A DNA stretch of 64,000 nucleotides from Algoriphagus litoralis (GCF_003259255.1 NZ_QGOL01000011.1:1-64000), one strand, 5' to 3'. Shown: positions 1 through 10,220, counted from the first letter of the stretch. Program-made: numbers and translations. The notes: generated by a model from the letters alone, not told the origin.

Positions 1-31
1 AAAGCCTCTGGTTAATCCCAGAGGCTTTTTT
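1..31 (+). terminator. Rho-independent terminator of an upstream gene
   Basis: An 11-bp perfect stem (1-11 with 18-28, AAAGCCTCTGG) with a 6-base loop is followed by a run of T. The gene it terminates lies outside the window. From here to 180 I see no further gene or clear signal. Confidence 0.8.
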
Positions 32-179
32 GCGTTTGGAGGGGTGTGAAATTTTCACTCTAAGAATGAGAATTCGATTCTGCATTGATGTTTGTTACAC
101 TACTTTTTTAAAGCATCCTTATATAAGATTTTGTATTACTCCAAGGTCTTGATCAGGCAATGAGTTAGTCTTAAATAGG

Positions 180-614
180 CTAAACTCCGAATTGACTCAG
201 ATGATGGTCAAAATGTTTTCTGTGAAACAACTCCCATTCCGTAAAGGTCAATTTCCCAAACCTTGGATGGATTGTTTGCTCATTTGGATTGTTCTCAAAA
301 AAAACTAAGTACTCATTTATACTTTTCAACAACTCAGCTTTAGCGGCAGACAAATCAGGAAACCTGAGATCCAATAATTTGTCACCAAGTCCTGGTGCTT
401 TCACTCCTATCGGGAATTGAATTTCCGAATAGAGTAATGCCTGTTTTTGCGCTAGTTGCTTTTCTGTTGGTTCGAAATCAGGGATCTTAATCCGACCATA
501 GGAAAGTTTAACTGTCAGAATCAAGTGCTCTAGCATATGTTGAGGACTCATAATCCCAAATTTTCGCTCACTCTGCTCCGTAAGTTTTTCGAGTCTTGGT
601 TGAATGTTTTGCAT
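180..614 (-). CDS. DUF1569/DinB-fold small protein
   Basis: A 144-residue soluble protein with no signal peptide. It has the pattern of the DinB four-helix fold: a His in the MSPQHMLEHL helix near residue 25 and a second cluster, FHRKHFDHHLSQFG, at the C-terminus, which would supply the metal-site histidines. The closest family I recognise is DUF1569, whose members are of unproven function and are sometimes linked to thiol-dependent metal enzymes by fold alone. It is a single gene downstream of nrdA on the same strand but separated from it by a strong terminator, so it is probably transcribed alone. The family call is moderately sure; the function is unknown. Confidence 0.6.
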   Translation of the reverse strand: MQNIQPRLEKLTEQSERKFGIMSPQHMLEHLILTVKLSYGRIKIPDFEPTEKQLAQKQALLYSEIQFPIGVKAPGLGDKLLDLRFPDLSAAKAELLKSINEYLVFFENNPNEQTIHPRFGKLTFTEWELFHRKHFDHHLSQFGV

Positions 615-639
615 TTCGAATAGTATGGTTTAAATGAAA

Positions 640-666
640 AAAGCGATTGACTAAATCAATCGCTTT
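640..666 (-). terminator. Terminator of the nrdB-nrdA operon
   Basis: An 11-bp perfect stem (640-650 with 656-666, AAAGCGATTGA) with a 5-base loop. Read on the minus strand it is followed by a T-rich run, just after the nrdA stop codon. Confidence 0.8.
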
Positions 667-693
667 ATACTTTATTTTATTTAACAACTTAAT

Positions 694-3090
694 TTAACTT
701 CCACACATCTCACATCCTTCTGGGTCGTCCAAAGAACATGCAATTGCATCTTGTTTTTGTGATTTTGCCAGTTCAGCTTCAATTACTTTTTCTACCTTTT
801 GTTCAAGGGAAGATTTGTCCAAAGTGAATTTAATTGCAGCAGATGCAGCCTGAGATCTGAGGTAATACATGCCTGTTTTTAGGCCTTTTTTCCATGCATA
901 GAAGTGCATAGAAGTCAACTTGCCAAAGTTTGGATCCTGCATGAAGATATTCATACTTTGGGACTGACAAATGTAGGCCCCTCGATCTGCAGCCATGTCT
1001 ATGATTACTTTTTGGGAGATTTCCCAAACGGTTTTATATAGATCTTTGATGTTTTGTGGTATCCCTGGTACGTTCAGTACGGATCCATTGGTAGAAATCA
1101 ATCTGTTTCGCATGTTATCATTCCACAGACCAAGATTAATAAGATCTTTCATCAGATGCTTATTGACCATGATAAACTCACCCGAAAGAGTCCTTCTCGT
1201 GTACAGATTGGAGGTATAAGGCTCAAAGCACTCGTTATTTCCTAAGATTTGAGATGTGGAAGCAGTAGGCATAGGAGCAACAAGTAATGAGTTTCTCATA
1301 CCATACTTTTTCACTTTCTCTTTTAATTCGTTCCAATTCCATCTGCCCGACTTTGGAGTAACACCCCACATGTCAAACTGTAAGATTCCCTTAGAGGCTG
1401 GGCTACCCTCGTAGGTTTCATAGGTACCTTGAATTTTAGCCAACTCCATGGAGGTCTCCACAGCGGCGAAGTAAATGGTCTCGAAAATATCTTCATTCAA
1501 TCCTCTTGCTTCGGCTGAATCAAATGGCATTCTCAACATGATGAATGCATCTGCCAAACCCTGAATTCCTAATCCAATTGGACGATGCCTAAAGTTTGAT
1601 CTCCTTGCTTCCTCCACCGGATAGTAATTTACATCGATGACCTTATTGAGATTCTTTGTGGCCACTTTGGTGATTTCATAAAGCTTCTCGTGATCGAAGT
1701 AAAGTTTCCCGTCCTTTCCAGTCTGTACGAACTTAGGGAGTGCCAATGAGGCTAGATTACATACCGCGACTTCATCGGGTGCTGTGTACTCAATGATTTC
1801 CGTACAAAGATTTGACGATTTGATAGTTCCGAGATTTTTCTGGTTTGATTTTCCATTAGCGGAATCCTTGTATAACATGTATGGAGTACCTGTCTCAATT
1901 TGAGACTCCAAAACTTCAAACCATAGTTCCTGCGCTTTGATAGTTTCTCTGGCTCTACCTTCACGCTCGTATTTTTCATACAATCGCTCAAATTCTTCGC
2001 CGTGGCAATCAGATAAACCGGGTGCTTCATTAGGACAAAACAGTGACCAATCTTCATTTTGCTCCACTCGCTTCATGAATAGATCAGGGATCCAAAGCGC
2101 ATAGAACAGATCTCTTGCACGCATTTCCTCTTTTCCGTGATTTCGCTTCAGCTCAAGGAAATCTTTGATATCTGCATGCCAAGGTTCCAGATAGATTGCA
2201 AAGCTGCCCTTTCTTTTTCCTCCACCTTGATCCACATAGCGTGCGGTCATATCAAAGTTTCGAAGCATCGGTACTATTCCATTGGAAACTCCATTGGTTC
2301 CTTTGATATAGCTTCCTTTCGCTCTGACATGGTGAATGGACAAACCAATCCCGCCAGCAGATTGAGAGATTTTAGCACACTGCTTCAATGTATCATAGAT
2401 CCCGTCAATGCTGTCATCTTTCATAGTTAAAAGAAAACAAGAAGATAACTGTGGCTTGGGTGTACCCGCATTGAAAAGTGTAGGGGTAGCATGTGTAAAC
2501 CAGCGCTCAGAGAGCAGATTATAAGTCTCGATTACTGATGGGATGTCTTCTTTGTGAATTCCCACGGCCACACGCATCAGCATGTGCTGAGGTCGCTCTA
2601 CCACTTTACCATCCAAACGGATGAGGTAGCTTTTCTCCAGAGTTTTAAAACCAAAATAATCGTATCCAAAATCCCGTTTGTAATCGATAGCTTCGTCCAA
2701 GTGTGCTGCATTCTTTTTGATAATGCCGTAAACCTCAGTGTCAATCAACTGTGCATTTTCTCCAGTTTTAGGATTGACATAAGTATACAGTCTTTTCATT
2801 GTATTGGAGAAAGACTGACTTGTGGTTTTGTGGAGATTTGAGATAGCTATCCTTGCTGCAAGTATGGCGTAATCAGGGTGACGAACCGTGAGCGAAGCAC
2901 AAACTTCAGCTGCCAGATTATCCAACTCTGAAGTAGTCACTCCATCATAAAGACCATCAATTACTTTTTTCGCAACCTCGATCGGTTGGATAAATTTAGG
3001 GTCTAGTTCATAGCACAGATTTTCGATCCGTGCTGTGATTTTATCGAATCTTACTGATTCTCTTCTTCCGTCGCGTTTGATTACTAGCAT
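694..3090 (-). CDS. nrdA: Ribonucleoside-diphosphate reductase, class Ia, alpha subunit
   Basis: Catalytic R1 subunit (798 aa) that reduces ribonucleoside diphosphates to deoxyribonucleotides for DNA synthesis, with electrons from thioredoxin or glutaredoxin. Residues 1-90 form an ATP-cone allosteric domain. The barrel contains the first active-site cysteine (LSSCFLL, about residue 218), the Asn-Cys-Glu triad (SSNLCTEII) and the radical-transfer tyrosine pair ([10 protein letters not shown]). The C-terminus ends in the mobile redox pair CEMCGS, as expected of an active class I enzyme. It follows nrdB by 37 bp on the same strand, so the two form an nrdB-nrdA operon. Length and motifs are normal and no intein is present. 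Confidence 0.97.
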   Translation of the reverse strand: MLVIKRDGRRESVRFDKITARIENLCYELDPKFIQPIEVAKKVIDGLYDGVTTSELDNLAAEVCASLTVRHPDYAILAARIAISNLHKTTSQSFSNTMKRLYTYVNPKTGENAQLIDTEVYGIIKKNAAHLDEAIDYKRDFGYDYFGFKTLEKSYLIRLDGKVVERPQHMLMRVAVGIHKEDIPSVIETYNLLSERWFTHATPTLFNAGTPKPQLSSCFLLTMKDDSIDGIYDTLKQCAKISQSAGGIGLSIHHVRAKGSYIKGTNGVSNGIVPMLRNFDMTARYVDQGGGKRKGSFAIYLEPWHADIKDFLELKRNHGKEEMRARDLFYALWIPDLFMKRVEQNEDWSLFCPNEAPGLSDCHGEEFERLYEKYEREGRARETIKAQELWFEVLESQIETGTPYMLYKDSANGKSNQKNLGTIKSSNLCTEIIEYTAPDEVAVCNLASLALPKFVQTGKDGKLYFDHEKLYEITKVATKNLNKVIDVNYYPVEEARRSNFRHRPIGLGIQGLADAFIMLRMPFDSAEARGLNEDIFETIYFAAVETSMELAKIQGTYETYEGSPASKGILQFDMWGVTPKSGRWNWNELKEKVKKYGMRNSLLVAPMPTASTSQILGNNECFEPYTSNLYTRRTLSGEFIMVNKHLMKDLINLGLWNDNMRNRLISTNGSVLNVPGIPQNIKDLYKTVWEISQKVIIDMAADRGAYICQSQSMNIFMQDPNFGKLTSMHFYAWKKGLKTGMYYLRSQAASAAIKFTLDKSSLEQKVEKVIEAELAKSQKQDAIACSLDDPEGCEMCGS

Positions 3091-3127
3091 ACTCAGGTGG
3101 TTTTAGGATTTATGGAAAAATAGGTGA

Positions 3128-4108
3128 TTAGAAGTCTTCTTCGATCGAGAAGCGGGCAGATGATTCGCCGATTTCCGTGGATTTCATGACGCCAGCTTTT
3201 TGATAGTCTCCAACTCTCTTTTCAAAGAAGTTGGTCTTACCTTGAAGGGAAATCATATCCATGAAGTCAAATGGATTGGTGCTGTTCCAAACTTTTTCAC
3301 AGCCCAGCTCCATCAGTAAGCGATCAGCTACGAACTCGATATACTGGCACATCAAGTCGGCGTTCATTCCGATCAATCGTACAGGTAGCGCGTCTGTCAC
3401 AAACTCTTTTTCGATCGCTACTGCATCCATGATGATGGCTTTTACAGTCTCTTTTGGGAGTGGGTTGACCACATGTTTGGTGTATAGATGGCAGGCAAAA
3501 TCGCAGTGCAATCCTTCGTCTCTGGAAATCAATTCATTAGAGAAAGTCAAACCCGGCATTAAGCCTCTCTTTTTCATCCAGAATATAGAACAGAAAGAAC
3601 CGGAGAAGAAAATCCCCTCGACTGCTGCAAAAGCAATGAGTCGCTCTTGGAAGTTACCGTTGTCAATCCAGCGCAGTGCCCAGTCGGCTTTTCTTTTTAC
3701 ACAGTCAATGTGTTCAATGGCGTTTAATAGTCTATCTCGTTCGGCGCTGTCTTTTATATAGGTATCTATCAAAAGCGAATAGGTTTCTGAATGGATGTTT
3801 TCCATGGCAATCTGGAAACCGTAGAAGAATTTCGCTTCGGTGTACTGAACTTCCGACACAAAATGCTCGGCAAGATTTTCATTGACAATTCCATCACTTG
3901 CAGCAAAAAATGCCAGAACGTGAGAAATAAAGTGTCGCTCTCCATCACTTAGATTTTTCCAGTCGGTGAGATCTTGACTCAGGTCAATCTCTTCGGCCGT
4001 CCAAAAACTAGCCTCTGCTTTTTTGTAATACTGCCAAATGTCATTGTGCTGAATAGGAAAAAGCACAAAGCGATTGTTGTTCTCTACTAAAATTGGTTCC
4101 TGCTGCAT
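3128..4108 (-). CDS. nrdB: Ribonucleoside-diphosphate reductase, class Ia, beta subunit
   Basis: Radical-generating R2 subunit (326 aa). It holds a di-iron site and a tyrosyl radical that starts catalysis in the alpha subunit encoded just downstream. Visible ligands are the Glu and His of [10 protein letters not shown], with the following Tyr as the radical residue, and the second Glu..His pair in AAVEGIFF and [10 protein letters not shown]. The conserved Tyr argues for a conventional class Ia enzyme, not the Tyr-less Ic type. It is the first gene of the operon. The upstream 590 bp is AT-rich with inverted repeats that could be regulatory. I saw no convincing NrdR box pair. Confidence 0.96.
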   Translation of the reverse strand: MQQEPILVENNNRFVLFPIQHNDIWQYYKKAEASFWTAEEIDLSQDLTDWKNLSDGERHFISHVLAFFAASDGIVNENLAEHFVSEVQYTEAKFFYGFQIAMENIHSETYSLLIDTYIKDSAERDRLLNAIEHIDCVKRKADWALRWIDNGNFQERLIAFAAVEGIFFSGSFCSIFWMKKRGLMPGLTFSNELISRDEGLHCDFACHLYTKHVVNPLPKETVKAIIMDAVAIEKEFVTDALPVRLIGMNADLMCQYIEFVADRLLMELGCEKVWNSTNPFDFMDMISLQGKTNFFEKRVGDYQKAGVMKSTEIGESSARFSIEEDF

Positions 4109-4276
4109 CTTGCTCTCTGTTATTTTTATTAGTCTAAAGTTGCCAAAAGCATCAAATACTCTTCTTAATCATGGCGGGGGATAAGAAAGGCTGCCTTTTC
4201 AGAACAGCCTCTAGACAAATATGTGAATCAAAAGCTGAAAAAAAAAACCGGGGAAACAGTGTTTTGAAGCAAAAAC

Positions 4277-4289
4277 TGACCAATAGTCA
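4277..4289. promoter_or_regulatory. Inverted repeat TGAC-N5-GTCA, copy 1 (candidate operator)
   Basis: TGAC CAATA GTCA. The same arms and nearly the same spacer recur at 4432-4446, upstream of nrdB. A transcription-factor site is an inference from symmetry and repetition only. Confidence 0.3.
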
Positions 4290-4431
4290 AAATATGTTTA
4301 AATTATTAAATATCAATAGGATAAAGTCGATTAATTCAATTAAAAAATTAATCAAATTCATCATTTAGAGCCTTTTGATTTATTTTCAACATTTTAAAAA
4401 AAGTTTTCCACAAGTTATTTTGACTCAATTT

Positions 4432-4446
4432 TTGACCAAAAGTCAA
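4432..4446. promoter_or_regulatory. Inverted repeat TTGAC-N5-GTCAA, copy 2 (candidate operator)
   Basis: A perfect 5-bp-arm palindrome TTGAC CAAAA GTCAA, sharing its core with 4277-4289. A DnaA-like nonamer TTTTCCACA lies 20 bp away at 4404-4412. Confidence 0.3.
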
Positions 4447-4635
4447 TAAAATCTCAACCTGAAAAAATTAAGCTATATATTGAATATCAGCTCATTGGGA
4501 AAAATTCGAATTACCTGCATTTTATTCCAAACATCAAGATTTGACATTCAGTTGCTGCAATTTCGCTGTGAATTAAGAAAGATGGCTGGATTGGTCTTTT
4601 TCTTAGGGATTATCTAAATGGATTTCCCAGGAAAG

Positions 4636-4667
4636 TTTTTTTGTTCTAACATCCTTTCTTATATTTG
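4636..4667 (+). promoter_or_regulatory. Bacteroidota-type promoter of rplU-rpmA
   Basis: TATATTTG at 4660-4667 matches the TAnnTTTG -7 element of Bacteroidota. A T-run ending in TTG at 4641-4643 could be the -33 element, though the spacer of about 16 bp is slightly short. It lies 32 bp before the rplU start codon. Confidence 0.55.
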
Positions 4668-4699
4668 CACTCCGATTTCGGCAAAAGAATCAACTACTC

Positions 4700-5011
4700 A
4701 TGTACGCAATTGTAAACATCGCAGGAAAGCAGTTCAAAGTAACAAAAGATCAGTATGTCTACGCTCCCAAGTTGGACGGAGATGCTGGCGCTTCCGTGGA
4801 ATTTGATCAGGTTTTATTAGCAGAAGCTGAAGGCACTGTATCAGTTGGAGCTCCTCTCTTGTCAGGAGCCAAGGTATCCGGTAAAATACTGGATCATGTA
4901 AAAGGTGATAAAGTAATCGTCTTCAAAAAGAAGCGAAGAAAAGGTTACAAAAAGAAGAACGGTCACAGACAGGACTTCACCAAAGTATTGATTGAAACTA
5001 TTACTCTGTAA
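4700..5011 (+). CDS. rplU: 50S ribosomal protein L21
   Basis: A 103-residue large-subunit protein that binds 23S rRNA. It has the N-terminal MYAIVNIAGKQFKV of L21 and the basic KKKRRKGYKKKNGHRQ segment near residues 75-90 that contacts rRNA. Length is typical. It is followed 34 bp later by rpmA, the usual rplU-rpmA order, with a strong promoter before it and a terminator after rpmA, so the pair is a two-gene operon. Confidence 0.98.
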   Translation: MYAIVNIAGKQFKVTKDQYVYAPKLDGDAGASVEFDQVLLAEAEGTVSVGAPLLSGAKVSGKILDHVKGDKVIVFKKKRRKGYKKKNGHRQDFTKVLIETITL

Positions 5012-5045
5012 GCATTCCCTTAAGGAATCATAAACACATAAGAAC

Positions 5046-5306
5046 ATGGCACACAAAAAAGGTGTAGGTAGTTCCAAAAACGGTAGAGAATCTCATTCCA
5101 AGAGATTGGGCGTTAAGAAATTCGGTGGTGAGGCAGTTATTGCCGGTAATATCATCATCAGACAGCGTGGCACAAAACATCATGCTGGCCTAAATGTAGG
5201 TGTTGGTAAAGATCATACACTATTTGCTCTTGCAGAAGGTGTCGTGACTTTCAAGACCAAAGCTGATGGTAGATCATATGTTAGTGTTTTGCCTTTGGAA
5301 GCATAA
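5046..5306 (+). CDS. rpmA: 50S ribosomal protein L27
   Basis: An 86-residue protein beginning [14 protein letters not shown], the conserved L27 N-terminus that reaches the peptidyl-transferase centre, followed by [18 protein letters not shown]. The N-terminus starts directly at the mature sequence, with no Firmicutes-type cleavable leader. It is the second gene of the rplU-rpmA operon. Confidence 0.98.
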   Translation: MAHKKGVGSSKNGRESHSKRLGVKKFGGEAVIAGNIIIRQRGTKHHAGLNVGVGKDHTLFALAEGVVTFKTKADGRSYVSVLPLEA

Positions 5307-5324
5307 AACAATCTAATGTAAAAA

Positions 5325-5355
5325 AAGCCTCTTCGAAAGAAGAGGCTTTTTTTTT
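5325..5355 (+). terminator. Terminator of rplU-rpmA
   Basis: A 10-bp stem AAGCCTCTTC/GAAGAGGCTT with a GAAA tetraloop, followed by nine T residues. Confidence 0.92.
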
Positions 5356-5453
5356 GCCATGATTTGAGGTAAATCACCTCTAGTCATTTTTTTTAGGATT
5401 GTTAACTCCTTACTTCTAACTTTTAAATCGAATTGACACCAATCTTACCTTAC

Positions 5454-8400
5454 ATGAAGAATTATTTACGAATGGGTTGGTTAGGTTTATTCCTAACACT
5501 GTTACTCACTGGCTCCAACCTACAAGCCCAAGAAATCCCCGATCCTAAAATCTATGATGCTCTTCAATGGCGATTAATCGGTCCCTTTAGAGGTGGCCGT
5601 GCCGATGGAGTCACAGGAGTGAAGGGGAGTGATCATTCCTACTATTTCGCTTCTACAGGAGGCGGTATTTGGAAAACAGTAGATTCTGGAAAGACCTGGA
5701 AGTCCGTGTCCGATGGATTTTTTGGAGGATCTATGGGTGCAGTGGCAGTGGCTGAAAGTGACACAGCTGTGGTATATGCAGGAGGGGGTGAGAAAACCGT
5801 CCGAGGCAATGTTTCTTTTGGGTATGGAGTTTGGAAAAGTAGCGACGCAGGCAAAACCTGGGCAAGAGCTGGTTTGGACAAAAGCCGGTTTATCTCCAGA
5901 TTGAAGATTCACCCGACAAATCCGGATGTAGTCTATGCAGCTGTCTTAGGAGATATTTTTAAGCCGGATGCCACTCGTGGAGTCTTTAAATCAGTGGATG
6001 GGGGGAAAAATTGGGAGAAGATTCTTTTTGTAAGTGATGTTGCTGGAGCCGTGGATTTGGTTTTGGATCCAAAAAATCCCGAAATCCTATATACGACCAC
6101 ATGGGAAATTAAGCGCACGCCCTATAGTCTCGAAAGTGGTGGGCCTGGCTCTAAAATGTTTAAGTCTACAGATGGTGGTAAAACTTGGGATGAACTTTCG
6201 GCAAAGGAGTCTTTTCCAAAAGGCACACTCGGAATCATGGGGGTCACAGTATCTCCTGTAAACACCAATCGAATTTTTGCCATCATCGAGAATGAAAATG
6301 GTGGTGTCTATACTTCCAAGGATGCGGGAGCTACTTGGGAGAAAGTAAATGAAGATCGGAACCTACGCCAACGAGCTTGGTATTATTCCCGAATCTATGC
6401 CGATACCCAAGACGAGGAAACGTTATATGTCCTGAACGTGAGCTACCATAAATCTACCGATGGTGGCAAAACTTTCAAAGGAGCCAATGCACCTCATGGA
6501 GATCACCATGACCTTTGGATCGATCCGCAAAACAATCAGCGAATGATTATCGCAGATGACGGAGGTGCACAAGTTTCGAATGATGGCGGTACCACCTGGT
6601 CCACGATGGATAATCAACCGACTTCTCAATTTTACCGTGTGACCACTGATAATAGTTTCCCTTACCGAATCTATGGAGCACAACAGGATAATTCCACAGT
6701 AAGAATCCGACACAGAAATGACGGTGGTGCTATCACGGAGAGTGATTGGGAGCCAACTGCAGGGGGCGAATCTGGCTGGATTGCGCCAGATCCTTTGGAT
6801 AATGATATCGTGTATGGCGGTTCGTATGGCGGCTATTTGACCCGAGAAAACCACAGAAATGGCACTTCTCGCTCTGTCAATGTCTACCCGAATAATCCCA
6901 TGGGTCATGGTGCGGAAGATATGAAATACCGCTTCCAGTGGAATTTCCCTATCCTTTTTTCACCGCATGATCCAAAGATGCTCTATACGGCAAGTAATCA
7001 GATGCACCGCTCCAACAATGAGGGACAGAGTTGGGAAGTGTTCTCACCGGATTTGACGAGAAATGATAAGAGTAAACTTGGGCCTTCTGGAGGACCGATC
7101 ACCAAAGACAACACCTCTGTTGAATATTACGCTACTATTTTTACTGTAGCGGAATCTCCACTCAAAGCTGGGGTAATCTGGGCGGGTTCTGATGATGGGC
7201 TAGTTCACGTGACTCAGGATAATGGAGCTTCCTGGCAAAATGTAACACCGAAAGACATGCCCGAATGGCTTCAAATCAACAGTATCGAAGCGAGTCCATT
7301 TGGAGCTGGAGAGGCTTATTTTGCAGCGACAGGTTACAAAAGTGGGAACTATGAACCTTATCTCTACAAGACTAAGGACTTTGGAAAGACGTGGACCAAG
7401 ATCACGTCAGGTATTGATCCAGAACATTTCACAAGAGTCGTTAGAGCAGATCCTGCGAAAAAGGGGATGCTATACGCAGGCACCGAAACGGCCATTTATT
7501 ATTCAAAGGATGATGGCAGCAGCTGGCACTCCCTACAGATGAATCTCCCGATCGTACCAATCACTGATTTGGCCATCAAAGAAAATAACCTGATCGCAGC
7601 GACTCAAGGTCGTTCCTTTTGGATTATTGACGACTTAACTGTATTGCATCAGGCAGAAGTAGGCATGGAAAACAAGCCCTTTCACTTGTTCAAGCCACAG
7701 GATTCATACCGGATCGATGGAGTAAAAAGATCAAGTTTTACAAATGGGACCAACCGTCCAGGTGGTGTTTTGATGTATTATTTCCTTAAAGAAAAACCAA
7801 AAGATGAGCTAAAAATTGAGTTTTTTGATAGCAGCAATACCCCGCTTCGGGCATTTTCTACTAAAGGAATCAATGGCGATACGCTTAAAGTGAAAGAGGG
7901 ATCGAATGAGTTTAACTGGAATCTCAGAGTAGAAAACGCAACGGGATTTGACGGTCTGATTATGTGGGCTGCAAATCTTCGGGGTCCAAAAGTAATTCCA
8001 GGAACCTACAAAGTTCGGCTTACAGTCGATGGGCAATCGCAAGAGCAGACTTTCAAAGTATTAGCTGATCCTCGTTACGAATCGACCCAAGCCGACTTGC
8101 AGGAGCAATATGATTTCTTATTGGGTGTCAGGAATAAACTAACTGAAACACATGAGACGATCAAACTGATCAGGGCATACCGAAGCGAGTTGGATTCTTT
8201 AGAAACCAAGCCAGAGAATCTGGAAGCCATCAAAGCTGAAATGCAAGAAATCGAGGAAACGCTCTATCAGACCAAAAACCGAAGTGGTCAGGATCCGCTC
8301 AACTTCCCGATCAGATTAAATAACAAGTTGGCTCACCTGAATTCGGTGGTAGGCAATGGAGATTATAAGCCAACAGACGGAGCGGTGGAAGTAAGGCAAG

Positions 8401-8516
8401 AACTAACAGAGAAGATCGATGTGCAGCTGGCAAGATTCCGAAAGCTGGAGCGGGAGCAGATTTCCAGAGTGCTCAATATCGAGGAAATGAAAACCAAGCT
8501 TGAAATCAAAAAGTAA
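5454..8516 (+). CDS. Secreted VPS10/sortilin-like BNR-repeat beta-propeller protein
   Basis: A large exported protein (1020 aa from this ATG; an in-frame TTG 21 bp earlier is less likely). Residues 1-25 are a Sec signal ending at QAQ. The body carries repeated Asp-box/BNR motifs such as STDGGKTW, SKDAGATW, SNDGGTTW and TKDFGKTW, which build sortilin/VPS10-type propellers. After about residue 750 come a beta-sandwich-like segment and a helical tail. Such proteins are often labelled glycosyl hydrolase from the fold alone; I see no catalytic residues that prove enzyme activity, and in Bacteroidota they are commonly periplasmic or surface proteins of unknown substrate. It is monocistronic, flanked by terminators on both sides. 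Confidence 0.85.
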   Translation: MKNYLRMGWLGLFLTLLLTGSNLQAQEIPDPKIYDALQWRLIGPFRGGRADGVTGVKGSDHSYYFASTGGGIWKTVDSGKTWKSVSDGFFGGSMGAVAVAESDTAVVYAGGGEKTVRGNVSFGYGVWKSSDAGKTWARAGLDKSRFISRLKIHPTNPDVVYAAVLGDIFKPDATRGVFKSVDGGKNWEKILFVSDVAGAVDLVLDPKNPEILYTTTWEIKRTPYSLESGGPGSKMFKSTDGGKTWDELSAKESFPKGTLGIMGVTVSPVNTNRIFAIIENENGGVYTSKDAGATWEKVNEDRNLRQRAWYYSRIYADTQDEETLYVLNVSYHKSTDGGKTFKGANAPHGDHHDLWIDPQNNQRMIIADDGGAQVSNDGGTTWSTMDNQPTSQFYRVTTDNSFPYRIYGAQQDNSTVRIRHRNDGGAITESDWEPTAGGESGWIAPDPLDNDIVYGGSYGGYLTRENHRNGTSRSVNVYPNNPMGHGAEDMKYRFQWNFPILFSPHDPKMLYTASNQMHRSNNEGQSWEVFSPDLTRNDKSKLGPSGGPITKDNTSVEYYATIFTVAESPLKAGVIWAGSDDGLVHVTQDNGASWQNVTPKDMPEWLQINSIEASPFGAGEAYFAATGYKSGNYEPYLYKTKDFGKTWTKITSGIDPEHFTRVVRADPAKKGMLYAGTETAIYYSKDDGSSWHSLQMNLPIVPITDLAIKENNLIAATQGRSFWIIDDLTVLHQAEVGMENKPFHLFKPQDSYRIDGVKRSSFTNGTNRPGGVLMYYFLKEKPKDELKIEFFDSSNTPLRAFSTKGINGDTLKVKEGSNEFNWNLRVENATGFDGLIMWAANLRGPKVIPGTYKVRLTVDGQSQEQTFKVLADPRYESTQADLQEQYDFLLGVRNKLTETHETIKLIRAYRSELDSLETKPENLEAIKAEMQEIEETLYQTKNRSGQDPLNFPIRLNNKLAHLNSVVGNGDYKPTDGAVEVRQELTEKIDVQLARFRKLEREQISRVLNIEEMKTKLEIKK

Positions 8517-8520
8517 TGCA

Positions 8521-8554
8521 AAAGGCCTTCAGATCACTCTGGAGGCCTTTTTTC
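8521..8554 (+). terminator. Terminator after the VPS10-like gene
   Basis: Stem AAAGGCCT (8521-8528) with AGGCCTTT (8543-8550), extended by inner partial pairing and followed by T residues. Confidence 0.75.
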
Positions 8555-8600
8555 CTTAAAGTCTTATAAAATTCAAGCAAGTCTGCTTTTGAATTTATTT

Positions 8601-9230
8601 TCAAAACAACCTAAATCCCTTAATCTGCTCTATAAACATCCCCGCACTGGAAGGTGACAGAATTAAGATAAATGCGATCCCAAAAATCGCTCCATACAGG
8701 TGCGCGTCATGATTGATGTTGTCTGAGTCTTGTTTTCCTTTGACATAAGAGTAAATCAGGAAAAGAACTCCAAGGATAAATCCCGGAAGACAAATGATCC
8801 CAAAGAAACAAATATCCGAAAGCGGCATCAGAATAATACTGGCAAAGACGGTAGCAGAGGTGCCTCCTGATGCCCCCAAGGCTCGGTAATAGCTGTCTTC
8901 CTGATGCTTTTTGTAAGTGGGTAAATCCGAAATCACAATCCCCAGAAGGTAAAATACCACAAATAAAACGCCTCCCACTATGACACCAAACTTGTACCGT
9001 AAAAACATTTCCACCACGCCCCCGAAGAAATAAAAGGTAAACATATTGAAGAGCAAGTGCATGTAATCCTTGTGGATAAAACCTGAAAGGACAAATCGGT
9101 CCCATTGATTCCGATGCTTGATCCGGTAGGGCATAAACATCCACCGGTCCATCATCTCAGGCTTGTTGAAAGCAAGTATACTTGTGATCGCCGTGATTGC
9201 GATAATAATAACTGTCAGCGATAATTCCAT
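8601..9230 (-). CDS. Rhomboid-family intramembrane serine protease
   Basis: A 209-residue polytopic membrane protein with about six hydrophobic segments. It has the rhomboid signatures: HLLFNMFTFYFFG in the second helix, the nucleophile in GASGG (Ser121) and the catalytic His in DAHLYGAIFG (His177). It should cleave transmembrane segments of other membrane proteins; the substrate cannot be read from the sequence. It starts 3 bp after the stop codon of the polyprenyl synthetase gene on the same strand, so the two are co-transcribed. Confidence 0.9.
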   Translation of the reverse strand: MELSLTVIIIAITAITSILAFNKPEMMDRWMFMPYRIKHRNQWDRFVLSGFIHKDYMHLLFNMFTFYFFGGVVEMFLRYKFGVIVGGVLFVVFYLLGIVISDLPTYKKHQEDSYYRALGASGGTSATVFASIILMPLSDICFFGIICLPGFILGVLFLIYSYVKGKQDSDNINHDAHLYGAIFGIAFILILSPSSAGMFIEQIKGFRLF

Positions 9231-9233
9231 GGC

Positions 9234-10220
9234 TTATTTTTCCCGGTGGATCAGGTCTTTAGTGATGGAAAACAGCGTTTGGTAATACTCAGAATCGATA
9301 GAATGAATGGACTCCAATTGAGCAAATCCAGCGTCGAAATAGGAATTCATCTTTTCTTCCGTCAGAGATTTTATTCCCAGTTTTTCATAAAGTGCCCGAA
9401 CTGCCGCCACTTTTTCTGCCTTGTCAAATTCCTTGAGCGAAAGCCAATGGTTCAACTCTTCCGCATCATTTCCTTTGGCGAGGTCCAACGCTTTGATCAG
9501 CAGGAATGTCTTTTTGTTCGAAATGATATCGCCACCGACCTGCTTTCCGAATTTGGCCTGATCGGCAAATACATCAAGCAGATCATCCTTAAGCTGGAAT
9601 CCCACCCCGATATCTACGCCAAATCTGTAGAGTTTTTCTGCATCTTCTTTTTCGGCTCCCGCCAAAGTAGCTCCCAGTTGCAGGGCAAAACCCAAAAGAA
9701 CTGCTGTTTTGAGGCGAATCATGTTGAGGTATTCGTCTTCGTGCACAGTCTCATAAGCCTCGAAGTTCATATCAAACTGTTGACCTTCGCAAACTTCCGC
9801 CGCAGTTTTGTTGAAAAGCCGAATGACTTCTGGCAGCAATTTAGGATCTGTCCCCAGAAGCAAATCATACGCTCTCACTAGCATCACATCCCCGGAGAGA
9901 ATGGCAATATTTGCATTCCATTTTTCATGAACTGTCGCCTTTCCACGTCGCAGCGGAGCTTGGTCCATAATATCATCATGCATCAGCGTGAAGTTGTGAA
10001 ATACCTCTACTGCGGCAGCCTGACTTAGTATTTCTTCAGGATTTTTGCCATAAAGTCCATAAGCCAAAAGCGAAAGAAGCGGTCTGATCCGCTTCCCTCC
10101 AAGGCTCATGATATAGGTGATGGGTTCGTATAATTCACGTGGTGATTCTCCGTAACTATGGGAGGTAATGTGGTTTTCAAGCTTAGTTAAAAGCGCGTGA
10201 GCGAGGCTTTTTTCTGTCAT
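9234..10220 (-). CDS. Polyprenyl (trans-isoprenyl diphosphate) synthetase
   Basis: A 328-residue all-helical prenyl transferase that condenses isopentenyl diphosphate onto an allylic diphosphate. It has the first Asp-rich motif (LMHDDIMD followed by RRGKATVH) and the second (FQLKDDLLDVFAD). It could be a geranylgeranyl/farnesyl-type or longer-chain enzyme supplying the menaquinone side chain; chain length cannot be fixed by eye. I chose the ATG at 10220 because the longer reading from 10256 would overlap RNase R by 74 bp. Even so there is a 38-bp overlap with the rnr 3' end, suggesting translational coupling. Confidence 0.9.
   Translation of the reverse strand: MTEKSLAHALLTKLENHITSHSYGESPRELYEPITYIMSLGGKRIRPLLSLLAYGLYGKNPEEILSQAAAVEVFHNFTLMHDDIMDQAPLRRGKATVHEKWNANIAILSGDVMLVRAYDLLLGTDPKLLPEVIRLFNKTAAEVCEGQQFDMNFEAYETVHEDEYLNMIRLKTAVLLGFALQLGATLAGAEKEDAEKLYRFGVDIGVGFQLKDDLLDVFADQAKFGKQVGGDIISNKKTFLLIKALDLAKGNDAEELNHWLSLKEFDKAEKVAAVRALYEKLGIKSLTEEKMNSYFDAGFAQLESIHSIDSEYYQTLFSITKDLIHREK

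Larger units (their letters stand above)
4109..4699. other. AT-rich non-coding region between nrdB and rplU
   Basis: About 590 bp without a plausible gene, lying between the divergent nrdBA and rplU-rpmA operons. It holds a weak hairpin (AGGCTG/CAGCCT, 4188-4210), two inverted repeats of the form TGAC-N5-GTCA (4277-4289 and 4432-4446), a DnaA-box-like TTTTCCACA (4404-4412) and the rplU promoter near 4660. Whether any of the first three matters is inference. Confidence 0.6.

Noticed and set aside
4404..4412. Chromosome replication origin from a DnaA-like box
   Set aside because: One weak nonamer only, with no cluster of boxes and no dnaA or dnaN nearby.
5454..8516. Glycosidase or sialidase activity for the BNR-repeat protein
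   Set aside because: Asp-box repeats only show the propeller fold; I could not point to catalytic residues.
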